This document shows, in pieces, positions 35,050 to 45,871 of a stretch of DNA of 64,000 bases. The stretch spans positions 1 to 64,000 of the forward strand of contig MBPM02000142.1 in the NCBI GenBank assembly GCA_001695595.3. Reading direction: 5' to 3'. Below the pieces are notes generated by a model. That model saw only the letters and a list, made by a program, of their open reading frames with translations. It had not been told where the DNA came from and searched no databases. Both the position numbers and the translations under genes were made by a program. The stretch's first letter is position 1, and every line of letters starts with the position of its first letter. This DNA is from Plasmopara viticola (taxonomy: Eukaryota; Oomycota; Peronosporomycetes; Peronosporales; Peronosporaceae).

Positions 35050-36390
35050 ATGGGTCCAATTCATCGCTTCTCTGCCCTTTTATTTGGTGCCGCAGTCATC
35101 GCGGCAGAAGAGTACTTTGAAGGGGATGGGACGAGCTACACGCTGGGTGATGTAAGCAGTGGGAATTGTAACTTCATGTCGGCCATGTCGACTGCATCGA
35201 CCAACTACGTCGCTCTCAATCAGGATCAATGGGATAACATGGGTGGGTGTGGCCGATGCATTGAAGTGTCGTGCATCGACGAACAGTGTACCGTGCAAAA
35301 CAAGACTGCCGTCGTACAAGTGCTCGATCGCTGTCCAGAATGTGCGCATGGGGCGCTCGATTTGTCGCCAACAGTGTACAAGGAGATCACGGGCATGGAC
35401 CCGAATCGGTTAAAGATGCGATGGCGCTTTGTAGACTGCCCCAACCCAGGCAATGTGCAAGTGTGTCTGAAAGAAGGAAGCAATGCCGAATGGGTCGCTG
35501 TGCAACCGACGAACGGGAAAGTCGGTGTCAAGAGCGTCATGATTAACGACGCGGCTACGACTATGCTTGACGGTGCGTACTATTACGTCTTGACGTCCAA
35601 CACTGTCGATCTTTCGGCTACAAAGGTCAGCATCACGTCAATTGATGGGGAAGAGATCGTTGGCACCTACTCGTTAAACGTTGGGAGTTGCACCGACACG
35701 AAGCAACAATTTGGAAGCGCCGAGTCTCAGTCGCCCAGTTCAAACACGACACCAGCACCTCAGACGTCTCCAACTTCAACGAATGCTCCTACCGCAGCAC
35801 CAACCCAGACACCAGCAGCTCAGACGTCTCCGACTTCAACAAATGCTCCTACCGCAGCACCAACTCCGACACCAGCAGCTCAGACGTCTCCGACTTCAAC
35901 GGATGCTCCTACCGCTGAACCAACTCCGACACCGGATATATCCCAGACAACCGGCAGCTCCGAAGTCGGTCAAGAGTCAGACGTTGAGACCTCACAGGCC
36001 CCTTCACAGGTTGACCATATGAATTCGACGCAAGAGACACTGGCCACACTTACTTCTGACTATGAGCCTGCGACTTTGAATGTCACGTCACAAACCCCAG
36101 AAACCGCGACGGAGACTCCGACTTTGGCTCCTGAATATTCCACCGCTGCACCTAGCGACGCAACGGAGACGCCAACGCTGACTCCTGAGGAATCCACCGC
36201 TGCACCTAGCGACGCGACGGAGACGCCAACGCTGACCCCTGTGGACTCCACTGCTGCACCTAGCAACGCGCCAGATACTCCAGCGACGGAGATTCCGACT
36301 CTGACCCCCGATGTCCCCACCGCTGCACCTAGCGACGCACCAACACAAACAAGCAATGCGTCCAAGTGCCGCGTGAAAGGTCACAAATAG
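35050..36390 (+). CDS. Secreted expansin-like protein without an anchor
   Basis: A 446-residue protein. Signal peptide 1-19 (MGPIHRFSALLFGAAVIAA). Double-psi beta-barrel about 21-130, with cysteine pairs (CGRCIEVSC, DRCPEC) and the acidic-site motif HGALDLSP. Second beta domain about 131-232 (NAEWVAVQPTN, AYYYVL). A Thr/Pro stalk follows, built of 20-residue and 18-residue tandem repeats. Unlike its paralogue at 22.2 kb, it ends in a short basic tail (SKCRVKGHK) with no membrane helix, so the product should be released or held by the wall. The catalytic-position Asp and the aromatic residues of the second domain are kept, so wall-loosening activity is plausible. There is no intron. Confidence 0.9.
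   Translation: MGPIHRFSALLFGAAVIAAEEYFEGDGTSYTLGDVSSGNCNFMSAMSTASTNYVALNQDQWDNMGGCGRCIEVSCIDEQCTVQNKTAVVQVLDRCPECAHGALDLSPTVYKEITGMDPNRLKMRWRFVDCPNPGNVQVCLKEGSNAEWVAVQPTNGKVGVKSVMINDAATTMLDGAYYYVLTSNTVDLSATKVSITSIDGEEIVGTYSLNVGSCTDTKQQFGSAESQSPSSNTTPAPQTSPTSTNAPTAAPTQTPAAQTSPTSTNAPTAAPTPTPAAQTSPTSTDAPTAEPTPTPDISQTTGSSEVGQESDVETSQAPSQVDHMNSTQETLATLTSDYEPATLNVTSQTPETATETPTLAPEYSTAAPSDATETPTLTPEESTAAPSDATETPTLTPVDSTAAPSNAPDTPATEIPTLTPDVPTAAPSDAPTQTSNASKCRVKGHK
35761..35940 (+). repeat. Coding minisatellite, three 60-bp units
   Basis: Three head-to-tail units encoding QTSPTSTNAPTAAPTPTPAA and variants. Differences between units are few, so the array is young and may vary in copy number among isolates. 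Confidence 0.9.
36112..36348 (+). repeat. Coding minisatellite, about four 54-bp units
   Basis: Units encode ETPTLTPEESTAAPSDAT and variants. The third unit has a 12-bp insertion. The array extends the Thr/Pro stalk of expansin-like 2. Confidence 0.85.
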
Positions 36391-37287
36391 TAGTGTTTGT
36401 TTCTTTGCCTGTCCGACCGTAGTAGTACTTGTTCTCCCATCGTCCCGTCAAGTTTTGATCAAAATATCATTTTTGTTTCCTGTAATGTAGTACTTTACTT
36501 GTGAGATGCTGTGTGCTTCAGATTCATCCAAGTGCTCTCAACACTTGGCCTTGGTCCATTGTGTAAGAAGCACTTCATAGCTAGAACCATTCTAATCCAG
36601 GGTGTGAGAAAGTGTGACAGTCTCATGTAAGCAAATGGACATTACTACTCGATGTATGAAAAGGTGTGTAATATAATTGCATGCGTTATTCGGAAGACTT
36701 ATACGACTAGCATTTGTAAAGGAAATTTATGCGCCAATCCAACAAGACATCCAAAATGGTCGATACCTTCGAAATTTGTGCTGTCTACAACCTTGACGCT
36801 ATCGCCATAATCATCTCATCTGCTACTTAATATAAAAAACGACAGTACTACCCAAAAGATCGGCAAAATTTCGGCAATTTATGCATCGACAAAGCTTGTG
36901 CGGTAGAATGCGCTAGCTATCGCTCAGATCGTTCCAAATACATAATATACATTTGAATCCATCGCCGTCAAAGTTTGAGAACACCATGGGCTTTGACTGG
37001 CGATCCGTGGCAATTCTTGGACTGTCAGAAATAAAGACGATTCAATATCTGCTTTAAGGATAGTATAACACTGTTATGCAGATAGCGTTATTAGAGCATA
37101 GTTTTTTAACACTGATCTTACAAGGCACAACACAAGGCACTTGAAAATATGTTTAGAAAATAACATATCTTACCAAAAAATTGGCGTGCATAGACTCCAA
37201 TACCATATCGTGCGGTAAGAACTACATGAAAAGAAAATATTTACAAGTAAATAAAAATAGTTTATACGCCCGTATGTTAAATGTATG
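36391..37287. other. Downstream region of expansin-like 2, no gene
   Basis: AT-rich sequence with short frames only. It was originally contiguous with the taspase upstream region, before the LINE at 37302 split it. Confidence 0.5.
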
Positions 37288-37301
37288 ATTGACAAGAATA
37301 G

Positions 37302-38451
37302 TTTTCGGAAAAGGTTGGGGTGACGCCCTCCTTCCAAGCGCGGGGGCTTAATGCTCGCGCGCTTCGGGCAGGTGCTCTCGGGCATCTGCAGGTCTCTAAC
37401 GAGTCTCACCCTCGACGCGACGGTCTCCAGCACCAGGCCAAACCCCCTTCCACGCCCTTAATCGCGCCAACCGCATCCGGATTGGCTCCTTTAATGTGAA
37501 TTCTCTAGGTTCGAAGCGCAAGAAGCACGTAACACTCCCCGAAGATCTCCGGCGCTACCGCGTCGATATCCTTGGCCTCCGCGAAACCAAGATCTACGAT
37601 AGAGGTGAGCACCGCATTGATGACTTCCTTCTAACCCTGAAAAAAAAAAAACGAAGCCAAGACCGAAGTCACCGAAATTCGCCGCCACTGCAACCCGTCG
37701 GGCGCCACTCGACACGCCCGATCCCGAGAAGAAACCTGGCACCACACTAAGAAGCTCGGAACACTCCTCGGCGATATTAAAGATCTATCCCGACGCAAGT
37801 CCCTGGCCACCCTCGCGCTCCACCGCCTCTGGTCCGTCTGGCTCCGCCCCACGTTCATCTCACCCAAGACACGCATTCGATTGTACAACACCTACGTTCT
37901 ACCGATTCTGCTGTACAACTGGGCTCTTACCAAGTCAGAGCTCCACGGCCTCGAGAGTTTCCATCGCCGCCAGCTTCGCTACGCTCTTGGCTATCGCTAC
38001 TCCCGACCCATTTCGAATGCAAGACTCTACGACCTCTGTGATGAGCGGCCGCTGAGACTACGACTGACACAAGCTCGCTGGCGCCTGTTTGGCCATGTAC
38101 TTCGCCGCTATCCCGACATTCCAGCTGACCTCCAGATGCGTGCCTACTTCTTCTCCACCGCAGCAAAATGGCGCGGACGTCCCCGCACCACGCTCCCCTC
38201 GACACTCGACCACAATCTTGTTTCCCGTGGCTCCGGCTTTCGACTCCGGACAGCACAAGACCTCGAAGTGGTACGTACCCTTGCACAAGACCGATAGAAA
38301 TGGAAGACCCATTTGACCTCGGTGCTGGATGCACTGCCCGCCGAACGAGACTCGACGTATGCGGACACCACTCTATGCCGTGGACTAGCCAGACTGAGCC
38401 TAGCACGTGCATACCTTGGCAACGCGATAACGTAATACATTACATTACATT
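37302..38451 (+). mobile_element. LINE (APE-type) with internal deletion
   Basis: 1,150 bp. A 5' leader is followed at about 37.48 kb by the start of an AP-endonuclease domain (IRIGSFNVNSLGS, ILGLRETKIYD). Then comes an A-run and a jump to the C-terminal part of a reverse-transcriptase polyprotein (LYNTYVLPILLYNWALTKSE, RWRLFGHVLRR, KWRGRPRTTL), open to 38297. The endonuclease C-terminus and the reverse-transcriptase core are missing, so it cannot move itself. The 3' end is (ATTAC)n. ATTGACAAGAATAG flanks it at 37288-37301 and 38452-38465, a 14-bp target-site duplication, which shows target-primed insertion of this deleted form as a unit. Confidence 0.9.
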
Positions 38452-38496
38452 ATTGACAAGAATAGATTTATTGCTCAAAATAGCCACGACGCGCAC

Positions 38497-39672
38497 ATGG
38501 CCGTGAGCGGCTGGTTGCTAGCTGTTCACTGTGGTGCTGGGTGCTATGGCACCTCAAGCGAAGCAGCGTACATGTCTCTCCTTCGTGCAAGCCTCGAGGA
38601 CACTCACGGCGTGATACTTTCCGCGACTGTTCCTCCTACAGCTGCGCAAATTGCTGTGCGTTTGCTGCAGTCGTTCGAGCACAGCGCCCTCTCAAATGCT
38701 GGGTTTGGATCGAATTTGTCGGAAGAGGGACGAATAGAATGCGAGGCGAGCGTTGTCTGTGGTCAGACGCACTTGGTCAGTTGCTGTGGCGCCGTGAGAG
38801 GGGTGAAAGAACCGAGTGCATTGGCTTTGAAACTGTTAGAGCAGGTCGAACAGGGCAATGAAAACTCGACGTTTGCGTTTGGTAGACAGCCTCCCCTTGT
38901 TGTCGTTGGGGAACATGCTCGACAATTAGCGCGTGACTTTGGCTTGGAAACGGCAGGTGAAGATGCCACAGTGCTCGAGAAGTACCAAGTTTCAGAGAAG
39001 GCACAAGACGATTGGCTAAAGTGGCATCGACGATTTCAAGACAAAGGGAAGAGTGATGAAAAAGAGGTACATTTGGATACCGTCGGCGCCATTTGCATGG
39101 ACCCACGAGGAAACGTGGCTGCTGCTTTGTCCAGTGGGGGGGTGGCATACAAGGTGCCTGGTCGATTGGGGCTCGCAGCATGTCCGCGAATGGGTTGTGC
39201 CGCATCGAATGGGGTCAAGAGAGCGAAAACGTGCCGGAAAAGAAAGCGAAGTGACTATCGTGCAATGACAAATGCATATGCCATAGCTTGCACGGGTCGA
39301 GGAGAGCACTTTATACGAAGTAACTTTGCAGGAAAGTTGATTCCGAGACTGACTAAGGATGCGACGTTAGAGCGGGCTTTACGCAAAACTTTTATTGAAG
39401 CAAGGAAAGAGAATGGTGGGGTGATGATTGAAGGCGGAGTGCTTGCACTGATCTCACTGAAGGACGATGAGCCAAACGATGGAAACGAAGTGCGTCGAAT
39501 TCAATTGGGAGCTGCGTTTACTACTCCGTGTATGGGAGTGGGGTACTTGCAATGTAGTGGACGTGGGAAGGCTGAAGCTCATGTACAGATCTTACGCCAG
39601 ACAGGTTCTTGTGACGTAGCGGATTCAGCAACTGATAGACTGAGTCTTTCTACTCACGTGTCATATTTATGA
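38497..39672 (+). CDS. Taspase-1-like threonine aspartase
   Basis: A 391-residue Ntn hydrolase of the asparaginase-2/taspase family. It starts with the family's WLLAVHCGAGCYG. NAGFGSNLSEEGRIECEAS is the substrate-pocket region of the alpha part. HLDTVGAICMDPRGN holds the autocleavage site between Asp194 and Thr195, so Thr195 becomes the N-terminal nucleophile of the beta part. SSGGVAYKVPGRLG is the conserved beta-strand that follows. Taspase-1 cuts nuclear regulators after Asp. A basic cluster at 241-251 (KRAKTCRKRKR) could act as a nuclear signal. The length is close to animal taspase-1. There is no intron. The ATG lies only 45 bp after the end of an inserted LINE, so the original promoter has been displaced or replaced. 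A second copy at 46789 is probably an assembly artefact. Confidence 0.85.
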   Translation: MAVSGWLLAVHCGAGCYGTSSEAAYMSLLRASLEDTHGVILSATVPPTAAQIAVRLLQSFEHSALSNAGFGSNLSEEGRIECEASVVCGQTHLVSCCGAVRGVKEPSALALKLLEQVEQGNENSTFAFGRQPPLVVVGEHARQLARDFGLETAGEDATVLEKYQVSEKAQDDWLKWHRRFQDKGKSDEKEVHLDTVGAICMDPRGNVAAALSSGGVAYKVPGRLGLAACPRMGCAASNGVKRAKTCRKRKRSDYRAMTNAYAIACTGRGEHFIRSNFAGKLIPRLTKDATLERALRKTFIEARKENGGVMIEGGVLALISLKDDEPNDGNEVRRIQLGAAFTTPCMGVGYLQCSGRGKAEAHVQILRQTGSCDVADSATDRLSLSTHVSYL

Positions 39673-42600
39673 TGAGCGTTTGGCAACAATAAAATTGTAA
39701 ATATTATTTTGATACTTGTATCTATACTTCAAAGCTGGTGGAATTAATGATCGATTTGGACAGGTTAATTTGCGACCTAGCAATGCCACAAACTACTACA
39801 AGCAATCAAAAAAAGCAAATGCAAATGTTTGAAACCACTTTTTGTTTGGTCGCAAAAACCATTTTGCTTGAGATGATCATTGTATTCATACAGCAAGCTT
39901 CAAGACCAATTGAGCCTGATGTTAGCGCCAAGGTATTGGTTGCATAGAGGCTGATCAAGAATTCGTAATTTTTGTAATGTAATGTATTACGATATCGCGT
40001 TGCCAAGTTATGCACGTGCTAGGCTCAGATTTTGTAATTTGTCCGTCAAAAATGAACTAATTTATTTTGCTGGATGCCATCATAATCAAGACGACTCGTG
40101 CAATATTGACGCGACGGTCGTAAACGCAACTATTTTACAAATATGGCAATATTGACTAGATAAAAAGGTAGGCTGCTCTTCGTGTTCGGGCACTTGCACA
40201 AAAGGCGATAGTCGAACATGCGAGTCGACGTCATTGCCAACGCGAAAAAAAGAAAGAACTCAATCCTGTCCATAAAAAAAAGAAAGTCACAGATCGCAAT
40301 CTGCCTAATACTCTTGATTTCAATGCCAATAGTTATTACAGCCTTTGCATTCTAAAGTACTAGCTTGGGCTTGTCCTTGTTGAACGAATGTATGGTGATT
40401 CCTACTTATGTAGATGTGTACATCATATGAATTACTTCTTTGTTCTCCAATTACCAATGCGTGTCCATGGCTCAAAGCGTAGAGCCAATAGACTCGATGA
40501 GGCAAGTACGTGCAATCGAAACGACACAAGATTTATCGATTTCTAATCCGCATCAAATTGCTTGTTCGTATCCTCCGGGCCGATTGTGATTGCTCGAGAA
40601 GCGTTACCTGATATTAAAGCTCAAGCCTTCATAAACGCTCAGTGTAGGGCATGCTCAGCTCTGAATACAGCTGTTAAATTTCGCGGGAATGTTCTATGCG
40701 AACTATCGTGCTCGTTTGGTATTTAATAAGTGGACGTCTCCACAATCCAAAGCGTAGGTACCCACACCTTATGATGGCCGAGGATGGCAAAAGCATTGGG
40801 TACAAAAAGCAAGAAACTACACTTCCTGTTTCAAAATCCTCAGCGAAATCGACGTAGAACCTACAATACAATATTCCTAGGCAAGAAATCGTAATTGACT
40901 GGTAGTAGAAAGCCATCTTACGACCTATACTCGACGACATCAGCTCTTGTATAGCTGCATTTGTAGCGGCCACCAAGTAACGCAAAACGGATCATCGCTC
41001 TTCGGCGGGAAGCGTTGTCATGCCATACACGCTGATCCCAAAAATTAGAAAATATTTAGCGATTTTTTAAGCTTTCAAGAATTCTCAAAAAGAAGGTACC
41101 ATCTTTAGTGTACAGGACTCTGAGTTGACACTGGCGACTGCGTAACTTTTTAATGTAATTGTCGCTCTTCCTCTCCATTTTGAGGAAAGGTGCAAACGTA
41201 CAATTTACAGTATATCGTGGAGAACCAGAAACCTTTGCGTTGATGTCGCTAGCTACCGATGTCTCGTGGACGCAGCTTATCGATGATAGGCCATAGCGCT
41301 GACGACCTCAACCTTCTTTACCAGGCCACGCACAGCTCCAAAATTTTAGAGGCCTCTTCTGGAGGATTGAGTCCAGAGCGCATAGTCGCTCTGCTTGCGC
41401 CTTTCGGGGCAGAGATTGTGGCATTTCGTGCCCGCAATCAAGTTTGGCGCAATTTAAAGGTCATCTTACCGTTGCTTGTTGTGCTTGCGCAGGTCCTGGT
41501 GCCAAAGCTTTCGCGTTTATATATCTCGGGTCACCATATGGCTTATGGAAATTAAAATTGACTACTGGGTGAGCTTGAATTCTCCTAGGTATACAAAGCG
41601 CATGCGCTTATCAATTTTTTGCTGTGAGCTTATATGATTTATATGATTAAAACTTTGTCCAGTAAGTTCATTTTCAGGTCAAGATCACTTTTAATATTTG
41701 ACTTTCAGCCATTTTGCTGCAATTACTTGCCTTATGGCATTCAATCTCAAAAACACAAGTTTCTGGACTTGCTTCGCATTGTGCCAAAACGCCCAGAGTC
41801 ACTGCTAGCAAAACATTAATATTAGCTAAATTGTACACATATAATGGCGTCTCGCCGATTGAGCGTGAAACGACATTGCGCAATACAAATTGTGCAGATG
41901 GGGCGTGCTGATCTAACGCGCTTTTGTATTAGCACACACTGCGTAGCATACATTTGACGACGTATGGTCTCTTGGCGACCTAACCAAACTTTGACAAGGG
42001 CCTCGATACGCTTTTTGGAGTAAAGCATCTAAAGTGGACGTCTTGTCTACAGCATTTAGGTATGGGAGATCATGTTGTCTAAAGACACGCTTGCGGAGCA
42101 GCGTCCAAATCTAACAACGTAGACCGCGGCCGATGCAGCCACTAGATGAAACAATTAACCAGTTAAAAATACCACAAAACTTGTCGTGACCACCCGGATC
42201 AAGCAAAAGAACAGGTAATAATAATATACTACCAGAGCAACAGTACCGAGCTTGACAACAGTGCGGCCACATTTGGTTAGAGCTCCACTCGCTAGCACTT
42301 CTTGAGCTACCGATAGTGAATGCTTATGTCCCTGATCGACCAAAATCACTTTATTGTGTATTGTGAGTCTTGCAGATAATTCATTGCTTTAAATTCTACC
42401 ATTCCTCGCATATGTCACCTCGCGTATATACGGCACTCACAAAATTTATTGCATATGCCTTCACAAATTTAGCATTATTAGCTTACACACTAGGCGCGAT
42501 AACGCTTCACCCGTAGCGCTCTTCTTCAAGTTTGCCGCTCACCTTGACGTTATCCTTTGCAACGTGAACGAGCCATCTAGCTTCTCTTTATAAAAGTTGA

Positions 42601-43170
42601 GGGACTTGTCGCGCTACATATTGACGCACAATCGGTATCAAATGGTGAAGGGCTTCAAGCCTACCAGGCAAACCGGTATTTAACGAGGATATACTCTCCC
42701 TTATGCAACCCTTTATCATGGACCCGATAGCTCTTCTTTGAAGCTAAAACTGCTGAAATCCTGTCGCAAGCCGCCCGATCTCGTCCCTCGATGGAAAGTT
42801 TGATGCTTCGCCAAGAAAACTGAGTAGTTAATTTGAATACATCAGGGCCAAGTTTGGTGCCCAACCCATTTTTCTGACTGCTTCAAAAGCTCTCATTGCT
42901 CCAGACTCCAACTGTATTTCTATCAAAAGACTGCACATTGGCCTAGCCGCTTCCGACCTTTTTACTCGTGTAACTTATCGGCAAAACCTCTATCACTTGC
43001 AACAACCGTCTTGGTCTCTCTTGACTTCACCATAAATTATAGATGACTATGCATTACAGCAGAGGCACGCATTTAGAAGTATTAGCAATCTTAACGCAGC
43101 AAATGAGCCTAACACAGTCAACACGTCCAAAAAAATAATGTGAAATTATTTACAGAAAGATGTGATGGTT
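39673..43170. other. AT-rich intergenic sequence with remnants
   Basis: No intact gene. At about 39979-40027 lies a 50-bp 5'-truncated 3' end of the LINE family in minus orientation, with the (ATTAC)-type tail and the GCACGTGC motif. Minus-strand frames near 42.66-42.96 kb (GEYILVKYRF) look faintly transposon-like. The remainder shows nothing recognisable. Confidence 0.45.
41259..41555 (+). CDS. Hypothetical small protein
   Basis: A 98-codon frame from ATG, with moderately normal codon use. One hydrophobic segment (NLKVILPLLVVLAQVLVPKL) lies near the C-terminus. It is not recognised, may be a fragment of a larger lost gene, and is repeated at 49548-49844 in the overlapping contig. Confidence 0.25.
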   Translation: MSRGRSLSMIGHSADDLNLLYQATHSSKILEASSGGLSPERIVALLAPFGAEIVAFRARNQVWRNLKVILPLLVVLAQVLVPKLSRLYISGHHMAYGN

Positions 43171-43195
43171 ACCACGTCGGAAACAATGCCTTCGA

Positions 43196-43595
43196 TCACG
43201 TAATGAATTTAATGTTGGCCTGAGCAATAGCGGAACCGTTTGAGATGGATACTCCATTACTCGAAGTTGTTAAAACACAAAGAATATTAGTTAGAGTTCC
43301 AAAATTAGTTGTTCCCCAGCTGTGTGTTCTATTAATACTTGTAGATGGAATTGAGTTGACATCCATGATAGCCTTACCATGAGCTAATACCGGTTCCAGC
43401 ACTTATAACTAAAACATATGATAATCCACACAAATCTAACGCAGACCCATCAATCGATAGAAAACCGCTATCAAGATTGCCACTCACGCTTAACGCGGAA
43501 ATTGTTTCAACATCGTTAAGCCGCAAGGATTTTTGATTGCCTGTAGAAATAGTAAAATATCCATTCGGTGCGTTATAATAATAGTGGACGTACAC
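43196..43595 (-). pseudogene. Viral fibre N-terminal fragment, second relic
   Basis: The minus strand encodes NAPNGYFTISTGNQKSLRLN and then NLDSGFLSIDGSALDL. This parallels NAHNGYLTITTYDQRYLRLD and NLDSASLTIDGSALDL of the longer fibre relic at 61182. After a frameshift, GKAIMDVNSIPSTSIN and FGTLTNI match GKAITGITSTSSTSI and LGTLTNI of that relic. Tail-fibre repeats of the type 'SVGTLT' are common in phage and large DNA viruses. Only the N-terminal ~130 residues survive here. The divergent ATPase lies 400 bp away, as in the larger relic. Confidence 0.7.
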
Positions 43596-43994
43596 CCAAA
43601 AACTTCATTCCGTGCGTCGCTCTTAAAGTCGTGGCAAATTCGCTCGGCTTCGCTATGATTTCGCGAGATCACGAACACAAAGTCGCTCACAACTTGTGGG
43701 AATTTGGAAAGGCGCAAATTCTAAATGCAACTGTCTAAGCAAGCCCATCGAAGTTGGAGGAAGAGACATATTTATTCACTATATAAAGCAATCGAACATA
43801 AGCTTGCAATTTTTGCTAGAAATCTACTGTCCGAAGACTGCAAAAGGATCTGAAATGATAACAGTTAAATTAATAAAGGATTTTGCCTTTGAAGAAGTAG
43901 TGATGTGGAATTTATAGCTGCCTTGGCTATTGAATAAAATACTGTTGAAGACCGGAGATGGAGCTGATGGATTGCATCTTTCTATTTCTATACA

Positions 43995-44312
43995 ATGCAA
44001 CATTTCTACGAATTAATACCGATTTCGAAATTCAAAAATTTTACAAAGAATCCAAACTTCGAGCTGCCAATTAGAATTTGCATTGCAAGTCCTAGTAAAT
44101 TGGGAAAGTCAAACACCTTGCTATATATTATAGCACTTCTGAGCAAATGCTTTTCCAAAATTGTCAATTGTACAAAGACCAACGAGACGCTATATGAACA
44201 CCTCAAAGACACTATCGACAACGTCCAGATGATCGAGAAAGGATCTAGCAAGCGACGTCAACAACTACTTTTAATACTTTTGCAATCAAAACAATCTTTT
44301 TTCGATCAATAA
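43995..44312 (+). pseudogene. Viral packaging ATPase fragment, second relic
   Basis: A 105-codon frame: a short N-terminus, then IRICIASPSKLGKSNTLLYI. This is a Walker A P-loop inside the beta-strand/helix unit typical of FtsK/HerA-type genome-packaging ATPases. It aligns along its length with the relic at 60523-60903 (YRMCVASPSGLGKSDTVLYM). Past about residue 85 it loses similarity and ends early, without Walker B, so it cannot be functional. The upstream non-coding stretch also matches the other relic at DNA level. Confidence 0.65.
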
Positions 44313-44704
44313 CAGGACTGGACAGTACTATATTTCATATTATGCGCCGAGAATCTTTCCAATCATGCTCTACAGTTTAGTTTGCAGCCAGTGAAAAATA
44401 TCACTGGATACATTACTGCGAGCGGATTTCCAATAATACCAGCTATTGCATATACACCTCAGCTCCAAATAGATAATTCTGCATTCAAATTTATTATCGA
44501 ATTCAGCCTAGCTACGTATCTTGCAGCTCAAGCGACTAGTGCTTATGCGGTTAATGTGCCTCGTCGACTTCAATCTTTAAAAAGAAAACAGTACTTGGAC
44601 TTTTGATTACGGCAAAAATTACTATGCTTAATGATAATTGAACATAAATTACCATACAGAGAGGTCTGGCTGTGATTAATTTTAAGCAGAAGACTTATAT
44701 TGCT

Positions 44705-45033
44705 AGCTTGAAAAAGGTTGAGGTGACGCCCTCCTTCCAAGCGCGGGGGCTAAATGCTCGCGCGCTTCGGGCAGGTGCTCTCGGGCATCTGCAGGTCTCT
44801 AACGAGTCTCACCCTCGACGCGACGGTCTCCAGCACCAAAGCGCCACCTGGGCTCTTACCAAGTCAGAGCTAAGCGAAATAATGGAAGACCCTCACGACC
44901 TCGGTGCTGGCTGCACTGCCCGCCGAACAAGACCCGACGTATGCGGACACCACTCTATGCCGTGGACTAGCCAGACTGAGCCTAGCACGTGCATAACTTG
45001 GCAACGCGATAACGTAATACATTACATTACATT
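44705..45033 (+). mobile_element. LINE-derived short non-autonomous element, copy 2
   Basis: 329 bp with the same three-part structure and the same internal junctions as the element at 24341-24667, ending in (ATTAC)n. ACTTATATTGCT flanks it at 44693-44704 and 45034-45045 (12-bp target-site duplication). Confidence 0.85.
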
Positions 45034-45045
45034 ACTTATATTGCT

Positions 45046-45871
45046 TATAAGCATAGAGTAAATATCAATGGGCTGAACGGGCTCGTCCACATGGAAATTA
45101 CAAGCGTACTATTTTGATCGTTTCGTGCGGGAGTCGCCACAACAATTGAACTCGTCTCCTTGCTGACATTCAATGTGCAGAGTTAGCTTAAAGGGCACCA
45201 GTCACGTTGTCACCAGACTTTTCCTCGGAAAAATAACAGCAAAGTATAGTCATTTCGCTTCGAGCCCACATGCACCAATTGTTCTGATGTTTTTCTCATC
45301 TCTTCCCACCCATTCGCATCATAGTCAAAGATCTACAATCAAAGGTTCGACCTCTGGAAGCTGCTACGCAATGGCCACTCCTGCCAAAGTTGTTGTGTGA
45401 GCCGTCTTCTCATCACTTTCGCAACTAAGGGTATGTCGCACCATTAATAAACTCAACTTAACAAGATGTTTTTCAAAAAAGATCTGAGAATGAAGCAACA
45501 GGACAAAATGTTAATGGGATTTAAATTAAATGGACAATATTCGCGCAGCTATAACCGCGGCTATATTTTGTATAGTTTTAAGACGCTCTCATACTACATC
45601 TAATATCTTGTAAATACAAATTGTACAGAACTGAAGTAGCTAGCATTATTTTCGAGACAGTAAGTGTGTAATTCTGACCACATCTCGAGAGGTGTGCATG
45701 TGTTACGTCAGAGCTGCGCAGTGTTTAAGCTGTACGACTTCCCAATAATCATTGAGACAAAGCACTGAACAATTATAATAAAGCCACTTTCCGTGTTAAA
45801 TTGATCGTGTCCAGCTACACAACCGCACTAGAAAACACATTGTTATCATCAGACATCCACACATAAGTAAG
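45046..45871. other. Intergenic, no gene recognised
   Basis: Downstream side of the helix-turn-helix gene. Short frames only. Confidence 0.45.

Noticed and set aside
34670..35059. 129-codon minus-strand frame upstream of expansin-like 2
   Set aside because: Composition-driven, no motif, and it overlaps the promoter side of a clear gene.
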